The translations under genes and the position numbers were made by a program. Positions 46,959-58,270 of a DNA stretch of 64,000 bases are shown piece after piece. This stretch comes from Branchiostoma floridae (Eukaryota; Chordata; Leptocardii; Amphioxiformes; Branchiostomatidae). The notes beneath the pieces were generated by a model. That model searched no databases, was not told the DNA's origin, and worked only from the letters and a program-made list of their open reading frames with translations. The first letter of the stretch is position 1; every line of letters starts with the position of its first letter. Location: assembly GCF_000003815.2 (NCBI RefSeq), contig NC_049990.1:3542145-3606144 (forward strand), given 5' to 3'.

Positions 46959-47071
46959 GCTACGAACTCCACCACAATGAAGTTATTAGTTGCGGAGACT
47001 ACTCCAAGACAGCAACCACGAACCAAGACGACGATTTTCTACCACAAGACGAATCTAAGGAACCTCAGACC

Positions 47072-50000
47072 ATGGCTACGAGCAGCTCCCCAACTCTCTA
47101 CCCAAGTCTCTCGGTGACTTTTCGGTTCTTTTGTCTAACCACCACCATATGCATTCTTCTAACACAGTCACCGCCAGCACTCGGGATGTCCATAAATGTA
47201 AGTACGCATGCTACTTTACTTGTTTGGTGGCTTTAAAGCTATCAATACTTAAGCTTTCCGGAGGAACTTCGTATATTTTGCTGTGTATAAGGAAAGGCTG
47301 GACCTTGGTGTGGAACTGCGCTTAAAGTTGGGAAAGAAGGTGGACGGTAAGGTGTTGGTTTTTAAGTCGCAAAAGACTTAATTTACATGAACGCACAAAG
47401 CTATGACCACAAAGTACTAACATACTAACATCACCACGTATATATATATGCGCTACAGTTAACCAAAAAGCATTTGCATGGTATGCGGTTGTAATTTGAA
47501 AAATATAAGAAACTCGAACATTAACATGCATTGGGAAGTTACTTGGAGCCATTCCTTAATCAAAGAACATCTTTCTTATGGGTTAAAATCCTAATCAGAA
47601 TCTTTGATTTATTTGTCCATCCAAATCATCAAAGAAGTTTAAAATATGGTTATATTAAATTGGGGAAATAGTGAGTTTCTTAAAGTAGAGTATACGGCAC
47701 CGATTGACCTCATTTTGGATACGTTTTCAGTCTGTTTGGTAAAAAAAAACCATAAAATTTAATTCATTTTTTTTTCAAAACCCAACGGCGTATTTGCTAC
47801 ACTGGTAACAGTTGTAAAAATACGAAACTCTGAGTAACGTTAACGTTCAAACCGATCGATGTCGGGAATTCCCCTCCCTTTAACGGTGACCAGTGCCCAC
47901 TTTCTAATGTTTCGATTTTTAGAGTTCGATCTGATCGCGGCGCTTCTGTCCAAAATCCCCGAGTTCAGAAGAGACCGAAACTCAACGCCGTTATTCACTT
48001 GAATCTTTAAGCAGATACAGGGTGGAATAGCGTAATCTTTTTTCTGACTGTTAGATGTCCCTCGTAGGAGTGCGGAACTCGTTGCTATTGCTAAAATGTT
48101 GCAACATTTCTCCAAAATATGTACTAGTATATCTTTTTGAGATTAACCATCCATTAAGAAAAGTGCTAAAGGGCTGATTTCTACAGTTTAAACAAATTTC
48201 ATTCAATTTTTGAAAGAATGAGAATGATGGGCGACGATGAACATTAAAGCTTTGACTTCCACGTTTTAACCAGTCTTTTCTTTCCTTTTTGCAGAAAATC
48301 ACAGAGGACAAAGAAAACGAGGTGGTGGAGGTATGTTGTCCTATTACATCTATCTAGTAATAGTAAAATCGAAAATATCTTATATTTCAAATGGTTGAAC
48401 TCAAGGAACATCCAAGTCAAAGTCAGTTAAGTGTGTTGTTGTTGGAAGTGACATAATGAGTAACAGGTGATAAAAGTCGAAGTTTATTTAGCAAAAACCT
48501 CCTTCCCCTTCCACCCAATCTGGAATAGCAAATGACCCCCTCCAAAGCACAAATGACGCCCCCCTTCCTCTAGGATAGTACAAATTCAAACTATTGGAAG
48601 TTGAAACATTTTCCCTAATCAGTGACGAATCAAGAGATTTATAATTCTTACTTCTTTGCCAGAGATCGCTTGATAACATTTAGCTGTAGAATACTCTCCA
48701 CACGATTTGTTTTGCCCGCCTATCACAGTTTCATCACGTATGCTGTATGCACCATGCCAGTAGTCGCTGGTGGTGGTTTCGAATATGTGACGTCAGGTCT
48801 ATATTTAGAACACGGGTTCCCCGTCTCCTCATAGTGAGAAGTACACTCTTGGAATCTGGCCTCAACCAAGACTCGGGTTTCTTGCAAAAGTGCCTAAACT
48901 CTATTCTTCTTTAAAGTTGACAGTACTTTTTAAGTTTTTTAACCGCAACTGTTCCTAGAATAGAAAATGTGTGTACAAATTGGACGATTGAACTTTAAAC
49001 GTTGTAGATTAGATTGATATAAGAACAATGCTCAGTCGTTTGGTCCCTATAACAGAAAGTGGTTTCGCCCTATTTGTCCATGCTTGCATCAGCTAGGTCT
49101 GTGTCTTGTTCAATAGCTTGAGATCATGTGATAGTGTTGTGGGTATATCTTAAGAAATGAGGAGTCAGTATCACGTGAAGCGTCTTCGCCTTCTCATGTG
49201 ATCCAAGTCGTCTTAGGGACCGATCAGAAAGGAACTTGGCGGAGGGAGCTTACCGTACGGGTGGGGGCGTTGCAAGTTTTGGCTGCACCAACCACTGCGT
49301 TTTATCTTTTGTTTCTGATACACATAGCTTATCTAGCTTTTGCACAACCTTGCCTGTCACGTTTCCTCGTTGGAATCAACTTGAGAGATTTATTTTAGCT
49401 CAGATTGGGCCCCTGAGATACATGATACATTCTGAAAGAAGAGAAGACACTAGAGGAGATTGAGATTATCACAGATCTGGCATTGTAGTGCAGTTTGTTG
49501 TTAAGTGTTTCAAATCCCTTGAAAACAGAGTAGTCGTACGTGTTAATCATTTAACAACAAGTCGCCATCACATCCCCTCGAAAACACCGGTTCTCCCAGT
49601 CACTCTGACCAGCTCTTACCCTTAACCCCGTAACCGCCCGCCTCCCGGTTTCGGTCTCGTGACGTAGCTAAAGCTCAACCTAAACCATGTAACGTTATTT
49701 TAGGCGGAGGGAATTCCGCCCCCTCCCCTACACCAGGCATATATAAGATTGTGTACGGCAAACCTTACCATCAGTGAGTTCAGTAAGAGCCATACACTGA
49801 AGACTTCTCCGAGACGTCGTCTATTTCTTGCCACCGTCTATCAAAAGTACCTAGCTCGTCCCGACGTTATTTCTTTCATGGAGACCAACGAGTTGCCCAG
49901 TTCTCCCGCCGTGTCATTTGAGGTAACGTTTATAGATGTTATATTTACCTCCATGAAATTTCATGGAGGTTATATTTTACCCCGCGTTTGTCTGTGTGTC

Positions 50001-53000
50001 TGTGTGTCTGTCTGTCTGTCTGTGTGTAAACAAGATAACTCAAGAACGGCTGGGTGGATTGGTTTGATACTTGGTGTGTTGGTAGGGTGTGATGAAAGCT
50101 GGAAATGATTAGATTTTGGGCCCCCTAGCGGCTCCCCTTGGTACTGCAGCGCAACTTCCGGTTTTGCTATCTTGGTGTTCTGAACATGCTATGGTCACGA
50201 TTTTTGAGTATTAGATAGCTCTTGTGCTCAGGAAGAAGTGACATAAGTTTGGGCCCCCTAGCGTCTAGTTTTGGGATAGCAGGGGCATTTTTGTCAAAAA
50301 CTTCTGACGAGGATAACTCAAGAAGGGAACAACGGATTTTCATGATTTTTGGTATGTAGGTACCTTGGGCAATGTTGTACAAGATGAAATACTAATTATG
50401 CAAAATAGGAGCAAATTTGCATAATTAATGACAACATTCAATCATAGCAGTTTTTTCTATGTATCTCTTGTCTTGGACGTTATATGGTCTTGAAATTTAG
50501 GTGGTAGATAGCTTTCAGTGTCATGACAAAGTGGAGCAAGCCCCCTAACATTCAATTTAGGAACTGCAGGGGCATTTTTGTCAAGACATTCAAAAGAGGA
50601 TAACTGCAGAAAGGATTAACGGATTGTCATCATATTAGGCATGCGGGTACCTTAGGCAAAGATGTTCATAATTATATACATGTTATGCAAATGAGGACTT
50701 AATTTGCATAATTAATGAGGAAATTGTATAATTCCATTGTTTTCAATAACTGGACTTCTGATAAATGTAACACATGTTAATTATGATAGGTGGAATATAA
50801 GCAGATACTAAATATGGTAATGAGGAACTTATTTGCATAATTTATGTAAAAAATGCAAAACCACTTTATGATTAATAATGGGAATTTTATAATTGCGACA
50901 TGTGTACGATTGTCAATGATGAACAACACCATGCATAAATTATGTTAATGTCTTAGTCATTTGCGTGAAATTTACAAAAGCTCTAAATTTTCATGGAGGT
51001 ATGAGGTCGCCGAACTCTAGTTCATTCTTACTTTAGTGAAATTGCAATATTCCAATGCTGAGGACAGCCCAGGTAGCAAAACCGATTTTGAGTGCCGTCA
51101 AAAATACAGTTGAACATTCACGTAAAATGGCGAATGTTTTAAAATGTTTCACGTTTAGCTAAGGTTTAGGAATAGTGCATTAGTGGCGAGCGTCGTTGGG
51201 GTTTGCCTGTTGACTGTGTAGCTCTGAAGTTTGTGTCTGTGGTCGTAAGATCGTTAATTTCAAACGTTTGTGCATGGAAATATCTAGACCAAAAGACGTT
51301 TCTGTGCCCGCCAAAGAATCTATGGTGTTTCACAAAAACTGTATAGCCTAGGGGCGCCCCCGGTAAAATTGTGCGCTGGGCGAAACTTGTCGGTTCAGTT
51401 AGCTGGAACCCCCCTATGAACAACTGTAGATTACCCGTTACACGACTTGGACTCAAAAATCATTTGTGGGGTGTTCATAGGCTTGCACTAGTCATGTAAA
51501 CACTCCATGAATCCAGCAAAGGGTTGCTTTACTTGGCCCAAATTGTCGGCTTTTCAGTGACAGTAGATCTGCTTGATTATAGCCGTGTCCGTAAGCCAGT
51601 GAGCTAGAGAACTGAATCTCACACCGTAAAAATTTCCCCTGAGTAGAACACAGTACCGATGACATCCCGACTGTTAACGGTAGAATGGCTACTCGAATAG
51701 CTTGGATATGGCTAGGGTAAACCTTTTGTTGATATCATATAGACTCTACCAGGCTTCGTGGATCGGTGGTCTAATTGTAGAAATTGGACAAATAGAATCT
51801 ATAGTACGCTAGGGGAGTTAGCCGGCCAGAAGAGTACGTTTCCTCACCACGTGGTAAGGATAATGATTCTACCGATCCACGGAGCCTGGTAGAGGCTAGA
51901 TATCATAGGTAACGGATATCGAGGACAATGTGTTACCTTTTCTCATCAGTTACAGTCAGTGCGCTCGATGGTGTAAATAACATTTTCTGTGGTTAGCTAG
52001 CTACCATGTGGAAGTCTTGTGACTGATCAGCTGAGAGGCGGCTATGCCCACGCACTCGCGTCAAACTTTATTAGCTAGTTGCCATGCGGAAGTCTTCAAA
52101 CTTTATTACGGTTGATAACTTCCTCTTTTTTTCTCCCCCACACTTGCTCTAGAGCTAATCCGGTACTGCGTTATTTTCTTTCTATGTTCTCTCACTTCTC
52201 AAACAGATATTTGGGGCCAAAATCGTGACGGCTTCTGATTGAGGCCGTGTGCCATCAGACCTTGGCTCCAGTCAGCTGTCACGAGCTAGAGACAGAGAGT
52301 CGTGTCTGAAACTGTCATGTCACTCGCACTGGCGTTTTAAATAATCTGGTACAATACAATAGCGCATTGCCATGTGTTTGGGCGGTTTATTAATAGTGAT
52401 ATTACAGCATCTTTTCTAATTTTGGTACTATAATTGTAGTTTTAGCAACGGTACCGATTTTCGGCCAGATTTGAGTGGTTCTTTGTCACGAAGCGAGGGT
52501 ACGCATTCCTCCTACAACAGAACATACCTGTTCATTTACTAGTAAACAGTTTCAAGTGGTACGCTCCAATGAATATTAGACAGGTTGTTGGATGAGCGAC
52601 AACAGCCGGGATTCAAATTCTCGACCCCTTGAATAAAGTCAATAATATATGTCGTTCTTTTCTTTTCTTTTCCAAAGCAACGGTAAGCAAAATTATCTCC
52701 CACGACAGGACGTACCTGTTCAGTTAAACAGGTCCAGTGGTTCTATGGCCCGTCAAGAGTGGAATGTAAACAGAGATAAGGTTTTAGTGCCCGGAGGCGG
52801 TCGCCAACAATGATTCATTGGCAAGGGACGTTCCGTTACTGGTCCTTTTCGGAGAGGTGAATTGTCAACCTGTCCATAACCACCACTCAGTGTCAGTGGA
52901 CTTGATGAAAATAGTCACAGTAGACAAATGGTTACCATAGACAGGACTCTTAAGGCATCCTAATGCTTGGGGAATAGAATGTATGGTAGAGTCGATTCCA

Positions 53001-56000
53001 TATTACCGAGAGGGTGTTTCTTGCCTTTTGTTCCAACATTTTGGAAATCTTTGTAACAATCTAACTGTGATAAGTAACTGTTTAGAACTATTTATAACAT
53101 CATTGTGATGTTTTAAATATTTCTATTGTATTCAAACATGTTAGAAACATTTCTAACATCAAATACATTATTCCTGTTAGTTTCTAAACTGTTCCAACAT
53201 AGATGCATCATTTTTGATCACATGTTCGAACATGGAAACATTATGATGAAACTGGGTCAGTGGGCTGGGAAGAGGGCAATTTACACATCCCTGCCAAGTG
53301 CAGGAAATTATGTCTGTCTGCCACCTTCTCACAAAAGACTCACCAGTGTATACTAAAGAAAACCCAAAAATATAAGAGCCAAACAAAGGACCAAGCTTAG
53401 CAGCTTTTTTTATGGGGTCAATAAAAGTTTTTATGGAGGGAAAAAATGACACAAAATGTTGGAACATGTTGGAACAGTAACAAAAACCCATAGATGTTTG
53501 AAAATTGTTCTAAATAAAGAGATGATTATATCATTACTTTCCCAAATGTTCCAACAAATATAAAAAGGTTCAAACATGTTTAAACTTTCATTTTGAAATG
53601 TTTGAACAATTTCGAACTCAAGTGACTGAAATGTTCTTTTACTCAAAACAGTTCGAACTTATTACAAATATTATTTCAAAACCATCTCGGTGGTCATATT
53701 GCCAAGGTGGGACTTATGTAGACCGTGGTCACTTGAATAGGTTTGACTGTACTCATAACATATCATATCATAAGGCATTGGTCCTATGAGTGTCAAGTTC
53801 GACAAAAAGAAGCATTGGCACTAGGCCTATCCCTTAATATTGGGACAGTTATAGCGGTATGATACTTTTATTTTTACATTTATAACATTGTATAACTTTC
53901 GGGAAACTTAAAACGAACTGTTCTTCTTTTCTTTCCTACAGAAGGCGCCACTCGAGAAGATGGCGAACAACAACAACAACTCCACGGAGCTGACTCCAGA
54001 AGACCTCAAATTTCTCGCCGAAATGTACCCAGAGCAATTGCTTACGGAAGGCCCGGCCCTGGGCCCAGTGGAGAAGCGTCATCTAGTGAGGGAGGCCAGG
54101 GCTGCAGGGAAGAGGAAGCCCCGTCGCGGCGGGAGGAAGGGCAAGGGGAGGAAGAGGAACGGAAAGGGTGGAGACAAGGACGCCACTTTGGCTGTGCCGG
54201 ACACCAATAAAGCTACCGTTCCTGAGGAAAAAGTAGAGGCCACGGAGTGTGTCAAGAAAACTGTAAGTAGTCAGAGAATTACTTTTGCCTTACCTGTTTG
54301 AACCAAGGACATATAACTGAACAAACTCTATCATACTTGATGAGCAGTTAATATTTTTCCATAATAAAGCCGAGTTTGGTATCAACAAGCTTCGGTCGAG
54401 AACAGAACAAACGATTTTTACAGCTTTTTGCAAAAAAAGTTGGAAAGCTTCTCCTATATGATATCAAAAGAAGAGTTGGTCGTTCACAGCTCATGTCAAT
54501 GAAACTAAAGCCTTGTCTATAGGAAAAAAGACTTGATATATTGTATGTATAGTTTTATTGGAGGTGTAACTTCATAGCCGTTCCAACTACGTATCAAAAC
54601 AGTATATCAGACAATGATGAAATCAGAAAAGTTTTCTAACTGTTAATTGTTTCCTCATCATTCCAGGTGAAAACCCCCCGCCCCAGCATGAGCATCGTCC
54701 AGCTATGGTCCCCCATGAGTAAGAAAGGGGACGGGTTCCTCCAAGTCAGCAAGGCGAAGAAGGCCAAGATGAACAAAAAGGGCTCGAACTTCGCGGCCTT
54801 CAAACTGCAGGCGACCGGCAAGACCGACACAACCAGCAGTAAGTAGATGTTGCACAATTTCTGTAGGGCTCTAGCGATTAGCAAGACATTCTGGTCTGGT
54901 TTTGTAAAAGACTGATCCTGTCAAACACTATAAAGAACAAATAGAACCCCTGTTCGATTTGCAATACATTCTGATCGAACACTATACAGAACAAATATAA
55001 CCCCTTGTCGATTTCACACCTTGGTCAAAAGCAGCGCTAGCTAAACAGAAATTGTCAAGAAAATTGAAAAAGGCTATGCCTTCTTTTTTTTTAAGGCTAC
55101 ACCCACCAACTATCGCCCCTTCCCTAAAACTGTAGCGTTACTCTGTGGATGCAACCTTCAACAAAGAAGGCGTTTTTTTCTTTGGCCCGTTCTGAGAGGA
55201 ATTCAATGAAAAAAAAACTTACCCGAAGTCAGTCGTTATTATCGGATACAACCCTTCCACCTTCAGATATAGCTACAAACCTTCTTACCTACTTATCTTT
55301 CACTGGAAGGTTGACTACAGAGCCAAGTTGAACCCTTTCATCATTTTAAGAGTTGGCTTATGTTTACAATAAATATATTTCTCCCTGCAGCTTACTTCCG
55401 CTGGAAGGTAGAAGAGATGGACTACTGCACGGAGACCGGAGAGCTGACGGACTGCGTGTCCATCAAGATAGACGGAGTCAACATCGACCCGAAAGACTCC
55501 AACCTGGAGGACAAAACCTTCTCCGTGTGCCTGTTCGGCGGGAAATACGTCGCTGTGGTACGTAAAGACACTTGGTTGATACGTGTTTGGGGAAGCAGAG
55601 ATTCACGCATGGGAAGGAATTATTGAGTGAAATATTCAGTGACTGAGCGAATGAAGGATGAAGGAATGATCGGTGATAGAATGAATGAATGAATGGATGG
55701 TTTGAGGAAAAAGGTTTAATGTGGAAGGAAGGAAGGACAGTGATGAAATAATCGAGGGAGAAAGGAAGTTGGGAAGGAAGAAAGAGGTAAAGGGAGGAAG
55801 GAAATAGGGGAGGGAGGAGAGAATACATAATTATAAATCAAGGGAAATGTAAGAAACGAATAAAGGGCAACTAAGGAAATTGATGGGGAACTAAGGAAAT
55901 AGAGGACGAAAGAAGAAATGATTGTGGGGAGTGATTGAAAGTGTTGTAGCAAGTAGAGAGCAAGGTAGTGAATACCTTCATTATATAATTGCTATACTAC

Positions 56001-56728
56001 AATTGATTATACAAATGCGAAGGCATGGGAATTTACTACGATCACGTTTATGAATAATATGAATCAATATTTCTATTGGGAAGACATTTGCAAGTATCGT
56101 ACGGAAATTCTCATTCTAAACTGTTTTATATCACAGGAGGATGACCCTAAGACCGGGATCCCTGACCCGGAAATGGTTCCAGAGGAGGACTGCAAGTTCC
56201 TGTGCAGCTTCGAGGAGCATCTGGGATGGCACATCACTCTCAAGGTCAGCATCAACTTCGTCTTCGAATTACTTTTCTTGTTTTGTTTTCTTTCTTAGAC
56301 TACCTAGACATTCTGACCACAAACATATACATATACAGTAACAGTACAAAAATGAACTTAAGTGTAAATACAAAATATGATGACAGCAAGTAATTTGAAA
56401 TGCTTGGTAGAATAACATGTTTAGACACTTTGATTAAAAACAGTGGCAGCTAGAACATGTATGACTGAGAAGCTAATATGTTACAACTAGATGGTGGCAG
56501 CGGAACAACTGGAAGTAAATCTTTTAGTAGATTATTATCATCATTAATTCTATAATTTTTGCCCTCATTAAGTTTATCATCATCTCACCCCTACAGGACT
56601 CCGAACAGCAGCTGCTCGGCTGTGACGGCTCGGGTAAGACCCGTCAGCTGGAGGAGTTAGGGAACTGGCCGCAGTACTACCCGCAACCGGGCAGTCTCTT
56701 CTACCTGACAGAGCGCAACAAGCACTGA
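47072..56728 (+). CDS. Secreted/leaderless protein with IL-1/FGF-like beta-trefoil domain, form A (7 exons)
   Basis: Exons: 47072-47197, 48295-48330, 53942-54262, 54667-54838, 55391-55557, 56137-56244, 56597-56728; phases agree and give 353 aa. The start has a good context (accATGG). Residues 1 to about 38 form a signal peptide (hydrophobic FFCLTTTICILLTQ, then Pro/Ala/Leu/Gly). Residues 62-110 begin with an Asn run; 111-133 are strongly basic (KRKPRRGGRKGKGRKRNGKG), a possible nuclear signal, heparin-binding or convertase site. The C-terminal ~135 residues look like a beta-trefoil: TYFRWKVEEMDYC, then TFSVCLFGGKYVAV, EEDCKFLCSFEEHLGWHITL, LLGCDGSGK and GSLFYL, in the order and spacing of FGF (GQYLAM ... 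EECLFLERLEENHYNTY) and IL-1 (FRIWDV ... GGKMCLSC) strands. Which family is closer cannot be settled by eye. 3' UTR ends with AATAAA at 57267-57272. The receptor-like gene lies next door. Confidence 0.8.
49709..49718. promoter_or_regulatory. NF-kB-like site upstream of promoter B
   Basis: GGGAATTCCG contains the GGGAATTCC core of the Rel/NF-kB consensus, 22 bp before the TATA box at 49740. Its position in a compact promoter makes it more credible than a random match. Confidence 0.5.
49740..49747 (+). promoter_or_regulatory. TATA box of trefoil gene promoter B
   Basis: TATATAAG, 131 bp before the ATG at 49878; start of transcription expected near 49770. It is preceded by a GC-rich stretch with the NF-kB-like site. 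Confidence 0.65.
49878..49922 (+). CDS. Alternative first exon of the trefoil gene (form B, leaderless)
   Basis: ATG in good context opens METNELPSSPAVSFE and ends at GAG before GTAACG, in phase 0. It joins exon 53942 (Lys-Ala-Pro-Leu-Glu-Lys-Met) in frame, skipping exons 1 and 2, for a 314-aa form with no signal peptide. It has its own TATA box. A third possible start is Met at 53960 (gagaagATGG). Confidence 0.6.
49946..51019 (+). mobile_element. Hairpin-ended element, long copy (family R)
   Basis: Starts with the hairpin TACCTCCATGAAATTTCATG, then (GTCT)n, and ends 'tatgaggtcgccgaactcta'. Collinear with 34820-35883 in the other orientation. It starts 24 bp after alternative exon B, close to its donor. 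Confidence 0.85.
51740..51898. mobile_element. Small foldback element, 9-bp target duplication
   Basis: Termini TAGACTCTACCAGGC and inverse, with arms continuing through 'gtggatcgg'/'ccgatccac'. Flanks are GATATCATA (51731-51739, 51899-51907). Trefoil gene intron. Confidence 0.85.
52870..53765. repeat. Copy of the ufc1-intron repeat split by a TGTTC/GAACA-rich block
   Basis: 52915-53000 and 53690-53760 match the 12.2-14.6 kb repeat ('ggttaccatagacaggactctta', 'gtagaccgtggtcacttgaatag'). Between them about 650 bp (53025-53675) is filled with short palindromic words such as TGTTCCAACA, ACATGTTCGAACATG and AACATGTTGGAACA, more than a dozen in total. Confidence 0.7.
54900..55020 (+). repeat. Two-copy tandem repeat, ~55-60 bp
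   Basis: 'cactataaagaacaaatag' and 'cactatacagaacaaatat', each followed by 'acccc-tgt-cgattt'. Trefoil gene intron between exons 4 and 5. Confidence 0.7.
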
Positions 56729-57272
56729 ACTCTGGGAGTTCCGTTGTTGCGCACAGAAACTATGTAGCTCAATCGAGCAAAATGTGTAACAAAAATGTTG
56801 TTTTTAACTGACATATCATAATTTTATAAGCCATAATGCGCTGGTCGGTGGTAGCCGTTTGCTTTTTATATTGTAGCGACGCACAGAAGGTAGATAGAGA
56901 GAGTTGTAGCTTGTCTTTGTAATAATGTTACAATGTTTGTATGAATTGTTGTTGCTTCTTAGCGTAAGGCAGCTATTTGTAACCCTTTAACAAAGGTATT
57001 AGTTTAAGATAGGATAGAAGCTTTTATTCGTAATAACCCGTAAGTTTCAGATATGAGCTAGTTTAAGATAGGACGTTGCGGTTTACGTAGAAAGAATTAT
57101 ATTATTTCTAGTGCTAACAATCCCTTGTGTAGATGTGTTTAAACTGAGAAAGCAGGATTTGAAAGACAGCATGACGTAATTGTTGAAAAGAAAACGGTAC
57201 CTGTGGTGCTTCTAAACGTTTTTCCTATGATGGAGGAAAAGACAAAAACACAGTATTGTATATTACAATAAA
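56729..57272 (+). other. 3' UTR of the trefoil gene
   Basis: From the stop codon to the AATAAA at 57267-57272 the strand has no repeat element and is AT-rich. It is the best polyadenylation signal after this gene. Confidence 0.55.
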
Positions 57273-58270
57273 ATCCCTACGTTCTTATTAATTGGATACC
57301 ACACAGTGGTGTGTTAGAGGTGTGATTTGCAAATTGTTAGGCGTTATTTCGTACGTTAGATGAAGTTTTGTTCCTTTGTTTAAAATGTTATGTAGCCACA
57401 ATCGAACAATGTATCGATATTTAGATAGATCTTAACTATTTTCAATGTATTGCTGACTGCTAGCTATTATAGGTAACATTAATAGGTCTGATAGCAAATG
57501 TTTAAGTTATGCAAGTATTTATTATATGAGCTGAAAGCCATGTGTAACAAATGAAATGTCTGTCTGTAGAGTGCTTTTATTGTCTATAACATATTATATA
57601 TTTGACAAAAAACCAATGTCTCAATGTCAATTGTTGTTATCCTTCCTCCATATTCATATACGTAATGTATTTAAAGCCCACAGCAAGTAAATTGTATGGA
57701 TGACATCCTCTGCAGGCTACAAATTTGATAAGAGAGGGCAAGAAGAAACAAGGTTTTCAAAATAGACACTATAAACGTTGTTAGAAAAGTTGAAGCGACA
57801 AACCTGGTATAACAGCCAAAAAGTCTTTTGTTTCTGCACCCAATAAGTGAATCAGATTTACATTAACACTAGTGTAGTAGACTAGTATCACTTACCAACT
57901 TGACAACTACAGACATTGTGGGGGCATCTCAACCTCGTATAAGAAGTTAAGAAACCACCACACTTAAGCCAAACTTCTTCAAACTGACTTGATTTTATGG
58001 ATCACATCCGCGCACGCATCGATTTTGCCAGTTTTGTGAAAGCAGGGGAAAAAAGAAAGCCAAATTACGCCTGATTGTTGCACAATGTTTTCTGAAACCC
58101 ACCAGGCCTGAGGCAAACAAAACCGCGAAACGAAAGAGGTCAGCTGTCAATATTGGGTCTTCCACACAACAGACGTTACCACACTGTTTGTTGTAAGTAA
58201 CAGCTGTTACGGTGCGTGGTTATATGATGTTCCTACTGTTGTTAGTGAAGATGTGTAGTACCGTGCCGGT
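57273..58270. other. Short intergenic interval
   Basis: Nothing beyond AT-rich unique sequence can be named here. It must contain the promoter of the next gene; no TATA box stands out. Confidence 0.5.

Noticed and set aside
46865-47071. Upstream extension of trefoil exon 1 (start Met-Thr-Lys-Phe)
   Set aside because: It runs through the TATA box at 46952, so it would precede the transcription start; the ATG at 47072 also gives a proper signal peptide.
47840-48311. Minus-strand frames of 86-91 codons inside a trefoil intron
   Set aside because: No recognised domain, no splice support, and they overlap exon 2 of the opposite strand.
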